A stretch of DNA of 64,000 nucleotides, taken from Phymorhynchus buccinoides. Its lineage: Eukaryota; Mollusca; Gastropoda; Neogastropoda; Raphitomidae. This document shows positions 24,140 to 36,275 of the stretch, piece after piece. The stretch is taken from contig CM065713.1 in the NCBI GenBank assembly GCA_017654935.2, positions 11,242,603 through 11,306,602 of the forward strand. Reading direction: 5' to 3'. Position 1 is the first letter of the stretch, and every line of letters begins with the position of its first letter. Made by a program: the position numbers and the translations under genes. The notes beneath the pieces were generated by a model that did no database searches, had not been told where the DNA came from, and saw only the letters and a list, made by a program, of their open reading frames with translations.

Positions 24140-24415
24140 CTTCATCTAATATGTCTCTCAATAATTAATTTAATCGATAAATGGCTATCTAATATAAACA
24201 ATAACTTAATCACTGTTGTCCTCTTTATAGACTTTGCTAAAGCTTTTGACATGATTGATCATGTGTTGCTCTTAAAAAAGCTAACATTATACGGCCTCTC
24301 TAGTAATACCATAGAATTCATGTCTTCATTCTTAGATGAAAGATACCAATTTGTTTTCACTAATGGTAAAAAATCCTCTCTCCTCCCCTTAAAATATGGA
24401 ATTCCTCACGGGTGA
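24140..24415 (+). pseudogene. Non-LTR reverse transcriptase fragment (tandem unit 1)
   Basis: An open frame of about 91 codons between TAG (24137) and TGA (24413). It matches the centre of a non-LTR reverse transcriptase: VVLFIDFAKAFDMIDHVLLL is the first catalytic-Asp motif region (normally DFxKAFD), followed by LYGLSSNTIEF and ending in YGIPHG where functional RTs have G-(V/I)-P-Q-G-S. The FADD box and everything else are absent, so there is no activity. It differs from the CR1 copy at 49-52 kb, so it comes from another LINE lineage. The Gln-to-His change and the stop mark decay. Confidence 0.8.
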
Positions 24416-24740
24416 ATCCTTGGCTAAGCATATTATGAACAGATATTTGGCAAAGTTTTTGTTTGTAGACTTGTATTTTTGTTTGTAATTTTCTTTCCAT
24501 GTTAATGTATTTTTTACTTCTTTGCATTATTATTATTTTGTTAATGATTTTGTAGTTCTTTTGCTTTATTTGCATAAAAATGTGTCCCCTCCTGTGTGAG
24601 AGGAATGATAGTGGTGTCCACTTGCCAGTTCATTTGGATTTGTCTGTATATACACAATATATCTTTTGTGAACTCCATCTCTATTGGCTTCATGAGCCCA
24701 AGGCTGCATACACATTAGATGCGGAAACCTCATGCACTTA

Positions 24741-24838
24741 TCTGTAAATAAATAAAAGAAAGAAGGAAAAAAATAAGCATACGCGTTTCTGTGCGGAAAC
24801 ACGTCCGCTTATTTTTTCCTTCTTTCTTTGACTTATTT
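24741..24838. repeat. Strong hairpin in tandem unit 2
   Basis: Same GAAAGAAGGAAAAAAATAAGC / GCTTATTTTTTCCTTCTTTC stem and inner ACGCGTTTC / GGAAACACGT pairing as in unit 1. Confidence 0.75.
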
Positions 24839-24923
24839 ACGGGGTTACCATGTAGAACGTCCGCATAAGTGTGTATGTGCGCTAAACATTAAACCATTTT
24901 GAGTTGAGTTGACTCTCTCTCAC

Positions 24924-24993
<70 letters not shown>

Positions 24994-25414
24994 GTTCTTT
25001 TTCACTCTCTGCCTGTTATTTTGATTTGCTAAAAATACTTTCAAAAATTATCTGTATTTTCACTGGTTGTTGTAGGTGGTGATGAAGGTGGTGTTTTTGC
25101 TTGTCTACAAGATTGTTGTTGTAGTCGGTAATGTTGTTGTTGTTGTTGTTGTTGTAATGATGGTGGTTTATACTGGTCTACTGGCTAGGTCATGACAATG
25201 GAATTTGAGTAGAACTTTTCAGCCTTTTGTTTGCCAACATGTTTAATGAAACTATGTGTTTATGTTTGTGTGGCTCCCCGTGGGGAAACCGGGGGGGGTC
25301 TTTTGTATAAAGTTCCCCCACCTTCTGGAAGTTGTGTGCTTGTAGTTTCCTCTAATATGTCTCTTGATAATTCATTTAATCCATAAATGGCTGTCTAATA
25401 TAAACAATAACTGA

Positions 25415-25635
25415 ATCACTGTTGTCCTCTTTATAGACTTTGCTAAAGCTTTTGACGTGATTGATCATGTGTTGCTCTTAAGAAAGCTAACATTATACGG
25501 CCTCTCTAGTAATACCATAGAATTCATGTCTTCATTCTTAGATGAAAGATAACAACTTGTTTTCACTAATGGTAAAAAAATCCTCTCTCCTCCCCTTAAA
25601 ATATGGAATTCCTCAAGGGTCAATCCTTGGCTAAA
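25415..25635 (+). pseudogene. Non-LTR reverse transcriptase fragment (tandem unit 2)
   Basis: Second copy of the RT core. It reads VVLFIDFAKAFDVIDHVLLL and LYGLSSNTIEF but has a TAA after DER (25550) and a one-base insertion in the following A run. The last part keeps the intact YGIPQGSILG motif in a shifted frame. A stop also lies just upstream (25412). It is non-functional and carried passively in the tandem repeat. Confidence 0.8.
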
Positions 25636-25934
25636 CATATTATGAACAGATATTTGGCAAAGTTTTTGTTTGTAGACTTGTATTTTTGTTTGTAATTTTC
25701 TTTCCATGTTAATGTATTTTTTACTTCTTTGCATTATTATTATTTTGTAGTTCTTTTGCTTTATTTGCAATTTGTCCCCTCCTGTGTGAGAGGAATGATA
25801 GTGGTGTCCACTTGCCAGTTCATTTGGATTTGTCTGTATATACACAATACCTCTTTTGTGAACTCCATGCCTTTTGGCTTCATGAGCCCAAGGCTGCTTA
25901 CACATTAGATGCGGAAACCTCATGCACTTATTTG

Positions 25935-26027
25935 TAAATAAATAAAAGAAAGAAGGAAAAAATAGGCAGACGCGTTTCCGTGCGGAAACACATCCGCTTA
26001 TTTTTTCCTTCTTTCTGTGACTTATTT
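25935..26027. repeat. Strong hairpin in tandem unit 3
   Basis: Third copy of the AAGAAGGAAAAAATAGGC stem hairpin. The array ends about 50 bp later in unrelated sequence. Confidence 0.75.
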
Positions 26028-26350
26028 ACTGGGTTACCACGTAGAACTTCCGCATCTAATGTGTATGCAGCCTTCACTAAAACACATGTTCCTGCTTAAA
26101 GTGTGTTTTAGTGAATTTCAGGCTCAAGTCATCGTGGTCAGGTTTTCAATGTGAACGTTTGTTTCTTCAGTGTGAACAAATGTGATTAAGAAGTGGTGAA
26201 CTACGTGGTTCCATGACCTGAACTGTTTTGATGGTTTACTCAAGTGCTTAGTTATTAGGTGCATGTATATTACACGTGAAGATTATTAGTCCTAGTGTTT
26301 GACAATAAAAGATGATTTAATTTTAGTTTTATTTCCTTATTGAGGAAGAG

Positions 26351-26802
26351 TTAACCTTTACCGGATCATGCTTTTGACTACACAGACAGGATGGCGGGGG
26401 TCTTCCACGACCCCCTACTCAGCAAAGAGCGAATTCCTAGGTGTTTATCCCTGTCCGGATGGCGGGGGTCTCCCACGACCCCTACTTGTCAATGAGTCAC
26501 CATGTGTTTATCCCTGTCCGGATGGCGGGGGTCTCCCACGACCCCTACTCAATGCACTGCAGTGCTCTTTAAAGTAGGGGTCGTGGGAGACCCCCGTCAT
26601 CCGGACAGGTATATCAAAATTACGCGTCATATTACGTCATTTATATTTTATACACATTAATGAAATTTAACACACTTAAAGCCATTTACGTTTTTGACAA
26701 AGTCATGAAATTTCATGAAGATTGCTTAAATAGTTTTAGAGATATAACATGTTTTGTGTGTCAAGGGGTCGTGGGCAACCCCAGAAGTCCGGTAAAGGTT
26801 AA
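26351..26802. mobile_element. piggyBac-like MITE (family 2)
   Basis: A 452-bp element bounded by TTAA with 15-bp inverted ends TTAACCTTTACCGGA / TCCGGTAAAGGTTAA. Inside, 26388-26612, GGATGGCGGGGGTCTCCCAC occurs in direct copies about 70 bp apart plus one inverted copy, so the left half can fold back. No transposase. The termini resemble family 1 (CCTTT-ACCG), suggesting mobilisation by a related piggyBac enzyme. Confidence 0.65.
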
Positions 26803-27124
26803 ATGAACATTTTGTGTACTTGTTTTATGTTTATAACTAGTTTTACTGTGCTTTATTTTGCAAGTGTTAAGAATTGGACTCATTGTTATTTGGTGGATTG
26901 AACACTGCTATTCATTTTCATCGTCATCCTCATCCTCATCCTTTTATTTTTGTTGTTTCTGTGTATGTTAATGTCCAAAATGTTTGTTAATAAACTTGTA
27001 CAAATGTTTACTTGTGTTAGTGGTTTAGTTTTAGAGTAAGAATGGGTATGGGTGTGGGTATCAGTTTTCGCAGGCACTAGGTCGGCGTTACACAGCTTTT
27101 CATCAATCATTTGCTTTTGTTTAT

Positions 27125-30110
27125 GTGGATTTTTGTCCACATATTCAGTTATTTGTGGATTGCCTTTTCCTCTCTGCCATTGCTGCTGAAAATAAAAGGA
27201 TGGACAGTCTCTCTACCACCAACACAAAAGTATAGGCACTCATTTTTTTCTGCTCAATATTTATTTTGCACACAATACTTTATGAAGTAAAGGAACAAAA
27301 ATAAATCAATTAGTCCTGCAATCAAGTGCCTGTACTGTTTAGACTGTCTGTGACGCAACTGGTATGAGGTAAACTTTCCCTTTTTGGAACAACTTCAATT
27401 TTCTCGGAACATCCTTTCAGTTCAGGTCCAACTCACTTTTAAGGAAATGTCAATGGAAATAAAAATTGCTTTTAAGAAAATGAACTGCAAACCTACTCCT
27501 CGTATGACATCATTTTCCTACAGCAAAAATTGGTTATAAGAAAATTGAAGGGAGATAATTTTTTTGGTTTTCTTATATCCGAGTTTTCTTAAGAAAACTC
27601 GGATATAAGAAAACATTTTGATTTTTTTTTCTTATAACCGAGTTGAATGGGAAAAAGGGGGGGGGGGGAGAGAAAAAAAGACAAACAGAAACATAAAACG
27701 ACGAGAAAAAAAGAAAGAACAGAACAGAAAATTAAAAACAAATATGAAGGCAGACGTGGTGTTAGTTGCATGATGAGCGAGCAAGATAGCGGATAGCGGA
27801 GAGCAGATGAATGGTTGGGTGTGGTGTGAGAGTAACATATTTGTTTAAATGTAAATTTCTGTTTCTTGTTTTTAATCAATATTCTAATTTGGATGCATAA
27901 CTTATTTTACACAGTGGAAGACAATTTTGTATTTGCGTTTGTACAATGCCAATGGACAATAAAGAAACTTGCGACCTATGACTCATGTTTTACATCATAA
28001 AATCAAAATAAAACAAAACACGGTTATAAGAAAATCGAGGGGAGATGATTTTTTGCTTATTACCATATCCAAGTTTTCTTATATCTGAAACTTGGATATA
28101 AGAAAACATTTTGAAGTTTTTTCCTTATAACCAAATTGAATGGGGGAAAAGGGAAAAGAGAAAAGAAAAAGAAAAGAAAGACAGAAAAACAAAACGAAGA
28201 GAAAATCCTTTTTCCTAATTTGATGCATGTCTTACATCATAAAATCAAAATAGTCTACTAAGAAGAAGATTTAAAGGTGCCTACAACCACTCAACTAACA
28301 AGCTTTTTCCCCTCTTTTTACTGTTATCAAATGCGTACCCCTTCACCTTTCTTGTACTGAACTATTACCATTTACTGTCCACCCATGCAGCTTTTGATCA
28401 GTCGTTTGCTTTTGTTTATGTGGAGTTTCGTCCACATATTCAGTTATTTGTATTTATCTTCTTCTTAAAGAAATGGATTGCCTTTTCCTCTCTGCCATTG
28501 CTGCTGAAAATAAAAGGATGGACAGTCTCTCTACCACCAACACAAAAGTACAGGCACTCATATTTTTTTCTTCTGCTCAACATTTATTTTGCACAGAATA
28601 CTGAAGGAAAGTATGGAATAAAGGAACAAAAATAACTCAATTAGTCTTGCAATCAAGTGCCTGTACTGTTTAGACTGTCTGTGATGCAACTGGTATGAGG
28701 TAAACTTTCCCTTTTTGGAACGACTTCAATTTTCTCGGAACATCCTTTCAGTTCAGGTCCAACTCACTTTTAAAGACACACTGACCCAACACGATTAAGT
28801 CCCTTGTTTTTTTTTCTGGGTAGCTGTGACCCACATACAAATTCCCCCAACTTCAAATTGAGGCTGCTCTTTAAAAATGTTTCATTTTCAATTTGGGGGC
28901 ATTTGTATGGGAGTCAAACCTGGTGAAAACAAGATTTTTTACCAGCTATAAGAGGGAAAACACGTGGAGCCTGTGATTTTGACACGTGATCTGGTGGGTC
29001 TTTAAGAAAATGAATGTTGTCAATGGTAATTCGCTTATAAGAAAATAGAACTCGCTTATAAGAAAATGAAATGCAAACCAACTCTCTTGTATGACATAAT
29101 TTTCTTATATCCAAGTTTCCATCACGGATGGGAGAAGGAATTTGCTTGCTTATAACCGAGTTTTCTTATAAGCTTGTTTCTTAAATTTTCTTATATCCAA
29201 GTTTCCATCACGGATGGGAGAAGGAATTTGCTTGCTTATAACCGAGTTTTCTTATAAGCGAGTTTCTTATAATCCGAGTTTTGATCATAGATAAGAAAGA
29301 AGAAGTTCGGCAGGGAAATTTTTTTGCTTCATTATAAGCGAGTTTTCTTATAAGCGGATTCGGCTGTATCTTTCTATATTAAGGTAGGCTACTCTAGTCT
29401 CACTACGACTAACACAAAAATACAGGCATTCGTAATGTTTCTTCTGCTCAGCATTTATTTTGTACAGAATACTAAAGGAAAGTATGATATTTTAAGGAAC
29501 AAAAAATAACTCAGTTAGTCTTGCAATCAAGTGCCTGTACCAGTTAGAGTGTCTGTGACGTCCCTGCTGTGATGTAAATTTTCCTCTTTTTTGTTTGTTT
29601 TGTTGGGAGGACTGCAGTTTCAGTTCGTTCCCTAATTTAGAAAAATACGCTTATAAGAAAATCAAACTTGCTTATAAGAAAATGAACTGCAAACCAACTC
29701 CCTTGTATGAAATCATTTTCTTATATACGAGTTTACATCGTGGATGGGAGAACGAATTTTCTTGATTATATAGTCGAGTTTTCTTATAAGTGGTTTTCTT
29801 ATATCCAAGCTTTGATAATACATAAGAAAGAAGGAGTTCGGCCTGGGGGGGCAGAATTGCTTGATTATAAGGGAGTTTTCCTTTACCGAGTTTTCTTATA
29901 AGCGGGTTCGGCTGTATATATCCGAGTTTCCATCACCGATGGGAGAAGGAATTTGTTTGATTATAAACAAGTTTTCTTTTCTTATAAGCGAGTTTCTTAT
30001 AATATTATTCGAGTTTTGATAATACATAAGAAAGAAGGAGTTTGGCAGGGACATAATTTTTGCTTGATTGTAAGCGAGTTTCTTATAAGCGAATTCGGCT
30101 GTGATTTATG
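27125..30110. repeat. TTATAAG-motif arrays and 1 kb repeat units
   Basis: A body with AGGATGGACAGTCTCTCTAC and CAAGTGCCTGTACTGTTTAG at about 27130-27470 and 28425-28790, and a diverged one at 29375-29640, alternates with arrays of CGAGTTTTCTTATAAGCGAG-type motifs (27470-27640, 28020-28140, 29030-29360, 29640-30110). The motif occurs on both strands, giving many nested hairpins. It looks like a nested series of non-autonomous elements, possibly of pogo/Tigger type; no TIR pair with target duplication could be fixed by eye. Confidence 0.6.
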
Positions 30111-30252
30111 TACGTGGCATTGATTTACTCTTACGTCATGGCCTGCCTGGGAAACATTTTTATTTCTTCACTCTTATCTGGAACTCTGACACATCTCAGG
30201 CTGAGCATAGCTCCGAAGGGTAAAGGTCAAGATGTGCCCTAACCCTACCCAC

Positions 30253-30489
30253 TGTCGCATGAAAATAGGTAGCTCGTAAAAATAAAAAGCTCGCTACCTA
30301 TGACAGTGTATATTTGCGACATTGAGCATGAACACAAATTTCACTTTTTTCTAGGGTTAGGGATAGGGTTAGGGTTAGGGTTAGTTAAATGGCTAAAGTA
30401 CAGAAAAAAGTGAAATTTGTGGTTGTCGCAAATACACTCTCATAGTAGCGAGCTTTTTATTTTTACGAGCTACCTTTTTTCATGCGACA
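30253..30489. mobile_element. MITE T3 with a TTAGGG core
   Basis: A 237-bp mirror copy of 14142-14388 with better preserved ends: TGTCGCATGAAAATAGGTAG at the left and its complement at the right. The centre (30352-30386) reads TTAGGG units with one variant. No clear target duplication. Confidence 0.7.
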
Positions 30490-30647
30490 CCCCCCACCCT
30501 ATAAGACGGAAAAACGCAACGCAACGAACCACAACTGTGACAAATCGCGGTGTACTGCAGTACACCAGTGGGGGGTAGTAGGGTTAGGTTTAGGGCTAGG
30601 GTTAGTATTCCAAAAAGGTTATTAGCTAAAAATGTTCCTAAAATACA
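30490..30647. mobile_element. Partial T1 MITE next to T3
   Basis: Central block (CCCTATAAGACGG, ACAAATCGCGGTGTACTGCA) plus one terminus ending CCTAAAATACA. The other terminus is replaced by T3, as in the mirror copy at 13981-14141. Confidence 0.5.
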
Positions 30648-31094
30648 GCTGTATGTATGGTAAGAAAGGCAAAAACGGAAAAATACAATTAACCGAGAAA
30701 TGCAGGGGGGGTGATTGTTTGTTGGCTGTTGCTAAATTACAAGTAGTAGATCTAATAGTTGAAGTTGCATAGCCTCTTGGTGTTGCTATCGCCGCTATGT
30801 AATGTATGTAAGCTAAAGAAGTTGCTTCCCTTGGATTTCATCTCTGAACGTCACGCTAGTTTGTTAGATCGTCGAGCTTGTTGGTCCAAGAGAAGTAGAT
30901 TAGAGAGAACAAGAAGCTTCACTCAGCGCATCGATCGTTGAAAAGATATGCCCGATAACAAACATATCATTCAGTAATATTAATCATTGGTGTGAAGCTT
31001 TATCTTTAAAAAAAAGATTTGTTTGTCCCATATGGCTTTGCGCTGGGAGATTACTGATTACTGTGGCGTTACCATAGCCGATGAGGTTTAACCT

Positions 31095-31215
31095 GAGGCG
31101 TGGTTACCGCTACACCTATCTATATTGTTAAAAACTCGAGACTTTACTGGTGTTGCACTGCCTCCGGGCATTGCACCCAGTATTGTTCCCACCATCTTTG
31201 TATTTACAAATGTCC
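31095..31215. repeat. Dispersed repeat S
   Basis: Sequence with TTGCACTGCCTCCGGGCATT and TTGTTCCCACCATCTTTGTA. Other copies lie at about 12665-12800, 31705-31835 and 43822-43960. Short, non-coding, origin unknown. Confidence 0.45.
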
Positions 31216-31301
31216 GGGTAAAGGTCAAGATGTGCCACCCCCCCTACCTATCTCGGTTAATTCTATTTTTCCGTGATTGCCTTTCTTACCATACATAAAG
31301 C

Positions 31302-31537
31302 TGTATTTTAGGAACATTTTTAGCTAATAACCTTTTTGGAATACTAACCCTAACCCTAGCCCTAAACCTAACCCTACCCCCACCCTATAAGACGGAAAAA
31401 ACGCAACGAACCACAACTGTGACAAATCGCGGTGTACTGCAGTACATAGTGGGGGGTAGGGTTAGGTTTAGGGCTAGGGTTAGGGATAGGGTTAGTATTC
31501 CAAAAAGGTTATTAGCTGAAAATGTTCCTAAAATACA
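31302..31537. mobile_element. MITE T1 with telomere-like inverted repeats, best copy
   Basis: A 236-bp element with TIRs of about 75-85 bp starting TGTATTTTAGGAACATTTTT. Inside each TIR lie CCCTAACCCTAGCCCTAAAC and CCTAACCCTACCCCCAC. The centre is CCCTATAAGACGGAAAAAAC to GCGGTGTACTGCAGTACA. No ORF. Flanking target duplication not evident. Confidence 0.7.
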
Positions 31538-33343
31538 TCATTTTTACTCACGCGCCTGGAGGACGTAAAACAAACTTCAGTTACCTCCAGTCATAGAAAT
31601 CGTTATTCTTTTGCCCCACATGGCCGAAAGGCCGAAGAGGGCGTAAAGCCTTATTTCGTCGTTTCGTAATAGTAATACAAAAATCGACGACGAAACCGTC
31701 ATCCGGTCTGAAGCAGACACATATGGGACATTAGTAGATATAAAGATGGTGGGAACGATCCTGGAGGCAATGCCCGGGGGCAGTGCCACTCCAGGAAAGT
31801 CCTGAATTTTTAACGATACAGATGTATGCATCCGCATAGCTGCATTAACATGCTATATAATAAAAGATCGAGGCGTGTTCACCGTTTTATTTCCACATAG
31901 GAAATAACGCGTGTGAAAGGTCAAGGTCAAGGCCGATGACAACGCATGCGCTCTTCTGTTTTCAAACTGAATGACGGACTCAAAGACAACAATGCGATTC
32001 TTGCTTGTAAGCTGATTTAAAGACCTTCTCTAGCAGAGCACCAAATTAGGCTGAACGACCTCTTATCATACACAGGACCCCTGCCCTAACAATAATTTTA
32101 TAAAAATCGACACAGCTTCTTAATAAAACGGTAAAAACTGACTTTGACGCAGTTTGACACACCTGGATTGACCCCTCACATCGGAAGCAATTAAAAGACG
32201 TCCATGTTTGTTGGGAGTCCCAAACCATAATATCAAGCACTGCCATTGTTTGGCAGTCAGTGCAGCAGTGTATCCCTTTGTCGCATTTGTTTTCTTTTGG
32301 AGATGCAGACAACGGAATGTTTGTTTTTTATTTTGACAAAGCAATCAGCCACAGGATGTGAGAGCATGAGGATAAGATCTGCAAGTAAGTAAACTGTTTC
32401 GATGACGATGTGCGAAATTTAGATCTAGTCATGATAATTCTACCAAAGTAGTGTTTGCAAACGTCGAAACAATCTTCTTCTCTGGTCTTCTTCTTATCAG
32501 TAGTATGTCTGATTGAAATAGATCGAATTGACTACAAATAGTTATGTAATGAGTAACAACAGCTTAGCGCATTTGGCACTGCAGTGTGGGCACTGTTGAT
32601 GTGTTAAGAAAAAATGGATAGATTCCGTTCGAATATCAGTGCGTTTTTTTCAATGGCTAAACTTTGTGTCTGATCAGTGAAGACAGTGAACAATTTAGAG
32701 CTGCTACAGACGTTCTACGCAGTATAATATAGAGCATTTCAGTCTAGACTTGTTATATAGGAAGGTTTAACCCAATTATATCTAGAAAAGTGTCGTTCTA
32801 ACACTGTAACAGTGCCTTAGTTATCTCGACTAGTCTAGATCTAATGCATGCGCAAGACTGGAAGGAATACTAAACACTAACAGTAACAGCAGCCACTTCA
32901 GTTTGTTGTGTTGCCATGAGTAATCTTTGTGTGCATGTGTGTGCGTGTGTATGTGCGTGCGCGCGCGCGCGTATGTGTGTGTGTGTTTCATTAGACTAGC
33001 AGGGTCCGTTCCAGTGACAAGATGATGCATAAACGTTGGCTGCATCATAGACTCCAAACAGGAAACATAGGCCTACCAACAGTTGAGTAAGTTGATATTT
33101 ACAGCAATGTAGAATAGTTTTGCGCGCGCGCGCGTTGTGTGTGTGCGTTTGTGCGCGTGGTGTGTGTGCGTTTGTGCGCGCGCGCGGGTGTGAGTGGGTA
33201 GGTGTATGTGGGTGTGTCTGAGCGTGTGTGTGTGTGCGTGTGCGTGTGCGTGTGCGTGTGCGTGTGTGTGTGCATTTGTTCTTCTCCTGCTAAGGTAACC
33301 GCAGTATCCACTGTATGCAGTTTGATCTTGCTGAGTGTTTGTA
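31538..33343. other. Arm DNA without a recognised gene
   Basis: Mirror of 11305-12963. It holds repeat S (31705-31835) and a (TG)/(GC)-rich stretch (32935-33285). ORFs at 32046-32344 are not maintained between the two arms. Confidence 0.5.
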
Positions 33344-33556
33344 GGGGAAGACGGGGTAAAAAGCGCATGGGCGGGTAAGAAGCTCACCCCAATTATCTCA
33401 TGAAATAAAGACAATTTCAGTCAAATTTGCCCATGAGACGAATGCTAGACATTAACGCTTGTCTCATGGCCAAATGAGACTGAAATTTGCCTCATTTCAT
33501 GAGATAATTGGGGTGGGCTTCTTACCCGCCCATGCGCTTTTTACCCCGTCTTCCCC
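33344..33556. mobile_element. Palindromic MITE with TA flanks
   Basis: Mirror copy of 11090-11304. Ends GGGGAAGACGGGGTAAAAAG and complement, TA on both sides, near-complete self-complementarity over 213 bp. Confidence 0.75.
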
Positions 33557-33655
33557 TAGTGTTACTGTATCCATCACTAGATTGACTATAAATTACTGGA
33601 TTTAGGCTTCTGAAGAAATTGTGTGTATGTGTGTGTCAACATGACTCTCTCTCTC

Positions 33656-33656
<1 letters not shown>

Positions 33657-33692
<36 letters not shown>

Positions 33693-33712
33693 GTGCGTGT
33701 GTGTGTTTGTTT
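33657..33712. repeat. (TG)n microsatellite
   Basis: TG run with two CG interruptions, counterpart of 10938-10989. Confidence 0.9.
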
Positions 33713-33894
33713 TCACATAAATTAAATTCAGTTTCAATTTCATTTAGTTTTAAAATTCCCTCTAATTTTTTGTATCTACTAATTTCGAAAATTGTGCTTT
33801 CCTGAACTGAGTCTCGCCACCACCACCACCACCCCACTCACCACCACCACACGTGCGGATACCGGTAAGGTTATTTCATACAAATAGCTACCAC

Positions 33895-34085
33895 CACCAC
33901 CACCCTTCCCCCAGCTTCTGGTAAAAGTTCTGTGCTTATAACCTATTCCCTTTGCTTTCTGTCATCTAGATAGTTCTGCCTTAGTGTTATAAAAACTCAT
34001 AAAGATTTCCTCAAGCAAAAGAGGGACAGACTGGGCCTATTTTGTAGTTATGCGCACAATGGCAGCATGAGGCATCTGCGCTCAG
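33895..34085. repeat. Dispersed repeat R, mirror of copy 2
   Basis: Ends in GGCAGCATGAGGCATCTGCGC. Followed by non-repetitive DNA and then the satellite. Confidence 0.5.
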
Positions 34086-34202
34086 AAACTGAGTGATAGA
34101 TGAATAATTGTTATTTTGTTGTACTTATCGTGGGGGACATCCCGCAATCGCTACGTATCAGTAACATTACTTTAATGGACTTTGTTATAATTAACAAAAT
34201 TG

Positions 34203-35042
34203 GACATTACTAATCCATACACTTTACTGTCATTGTTCATAACAACACAGACACTGACATTACTAATCCACACACTTTACTGTCATTGCTCATAACAACA
34301 CAGACACTGACATTACTAATCCATACCCTTTATTGTCATTGCTCATAACAACACAGACATTGGCATTACTAATCCACACACTTTACTTTCATTGCTCATA
34401 ACAACATATACACTGACCTTACTAATCCACACACTTTACTGTCATTGCTCATAACAACACATACACTGACATTACTAATCCACACACTTTACATTCATTG
34501 CTCATAACAACACATACACTGACATTACTAATCCACACACTTTACTTTCATTGCTCATAACAACACATACACTGACATTACTAATCCACACACTTTACTG
34601 TCATAGCTCATAACAACACATACACTGACATTACTAATCCACACACTTTACTTTCATTGCTCATAACAACACATACACTGACATTACTAATCCACACACT
34701 TTACTGTCATTGCTCATAACAACACATACACTGACATTACTAATCCACACACTTTACTTTCTTTACTGACATTACTAATCTTTACTTTCATTGCTCATAA
34801 CAACACATACACTGACATTACTAATCCACACACTTTACTTTCATTGCTCATAACAACACATACACTGACATTACTAATCCACACACTTTACTTTCATTGC
34901 TCATAACAACACAGACACTGACATTACTAATCCACACACTTTACTGTCATTGCTCATAACAACACATACACTGACATTACTAATCCACACACTTTACTTT
35001 CATTGCTCATACACTGACATTACTAATCCACACACTTTACTG
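34203..35042. repeat. 53-bp satellite array
   Basis: About 16 head-to-tail units of 53 bp with CATTACTAATCCACACACTT, TACTTTCATTGCTCATAACA and ACACATACACTGA. Unit starts at 34205 and 34258 confirm the period. Truncated units at about 34760-34790 and 35005-35015 show internal deletions. Most unit variation is GTCA/TTCA and CAGA/CATA. Confidence 0.95.
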
Positions 35043-35239
35043 GACTGTTCATTTACCGGGTAGTTTGTTTATTTATTTTAGTAGAGAGTTTATGCCTTGA
35101 CTAGGTTAATGTAGATCTTTTTTTTATTGTAGTTCGTGTAAGTTGAATGTGGATGTAGTAAGATTTTAGTTTTAGTGTGGTATGACCTATGAACACTTAC
35201 AAAATTGTTGCTGATTGTATGTGATTGTGCTGATTGTGT

Positions 35240-35286
<47 letters not shown>

Positions 35287-36275
35287 CAGAGGCAGTGTGG
35301 GTGTATTCCTCTTTGAGTGAGGCTACAAATGCCGAGACATGGAACTAGCAACAGACTGCAGTGGACCACAAAGAAAGGGTGTAAATGATGCCGGAGAGGT
35401 TCCAGCAAAGCAAGCAAATCAGCACCAGTCACATTTGTTTTTCAAACATTATATAAAAAAAATTATTATGCTAATTTAAGTCGGTTTATTGACAGCATTG
35501 ACAGGTTTTTAATCTTTTAGTGTGTGAATAATTTATTATAATAATAATCAAACATATACAAAATTAGCAAAATCATAAAATGTTAAAAAGAAGTACAAAG
35601 GGATATAATTTAATGTTGTACCCAAGAACAATAGACTTTTTTTTTTTGCTGTCCGATCTACTGTTCTGGCCACTTCTGGGCCATACAGTGGTGTTGCTCC
35701 AACGCTGTTCATTCCAAGTCCCAACTCACAACCACACCCTGGTTTGTCAGGTCGCAGAATCCGAAATCAGCCGTCCAAAGGGAGAAAATCTATGTTAGGC
35801 TGTCAGGAGGCGACCACCAGAGGAGACACTGCACTGCTGCTGAGTCACTTCGGTGGAGTTCAGTGGAGCCTGTTTTGAGCTAACATACACAGGAAACCAC
35901 CCACTAAGCCCCCTACTGACGACAGTAATGTCTTAGTCGCAGAACTACCGTGAGCCCCAACACGTCTGTCCACCGACTGACTCCCATGACTTTGACGCAC
36001 CAAATTTGAAATCAAAACTGGTCACCATAACAGCAGGGTATGCAAGACCAAAAAAATGAAGTTCCTTATTAGTCTGAGACTAAATGACAGGGCCATATTC
36101 TATGCTTCCTTTCATAATGATACCCCGACGTTAACCATGCCCTTAATACCTTAATAAACAAAGTAGAGCATCTCTCTCACTCTCAGTATCGCACCCATCA
36201 AGTTGATGAAGCTGGACTGTGTTGTTTCATTATTCCCATACCAAACTCACTCTGGCAAGAACCGAAAAAAACATT

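Larger units (their letters stand above)
23067..26080. repeat. 1.2-1.35 kb tandem units with hairpin and RT fragment
   Basis: Two complete units start at about 23067 and 24421, and a partial third at 25631; each starts with CTAAACATATTATGAACAG or a close variant. Order in a unit: TTATTA microsatellite, GAGGAATGATAGTGGTGTCC block, strong hairpin, (CT)n, (GGT/GTT)n, CTCCCCGTGGGGAAACCGGGG short hairpin, end of dispersed repeat R, RT fragment. The regular order implies amplification of a composite sequence by unequal exchange. Confidence 0.75.
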
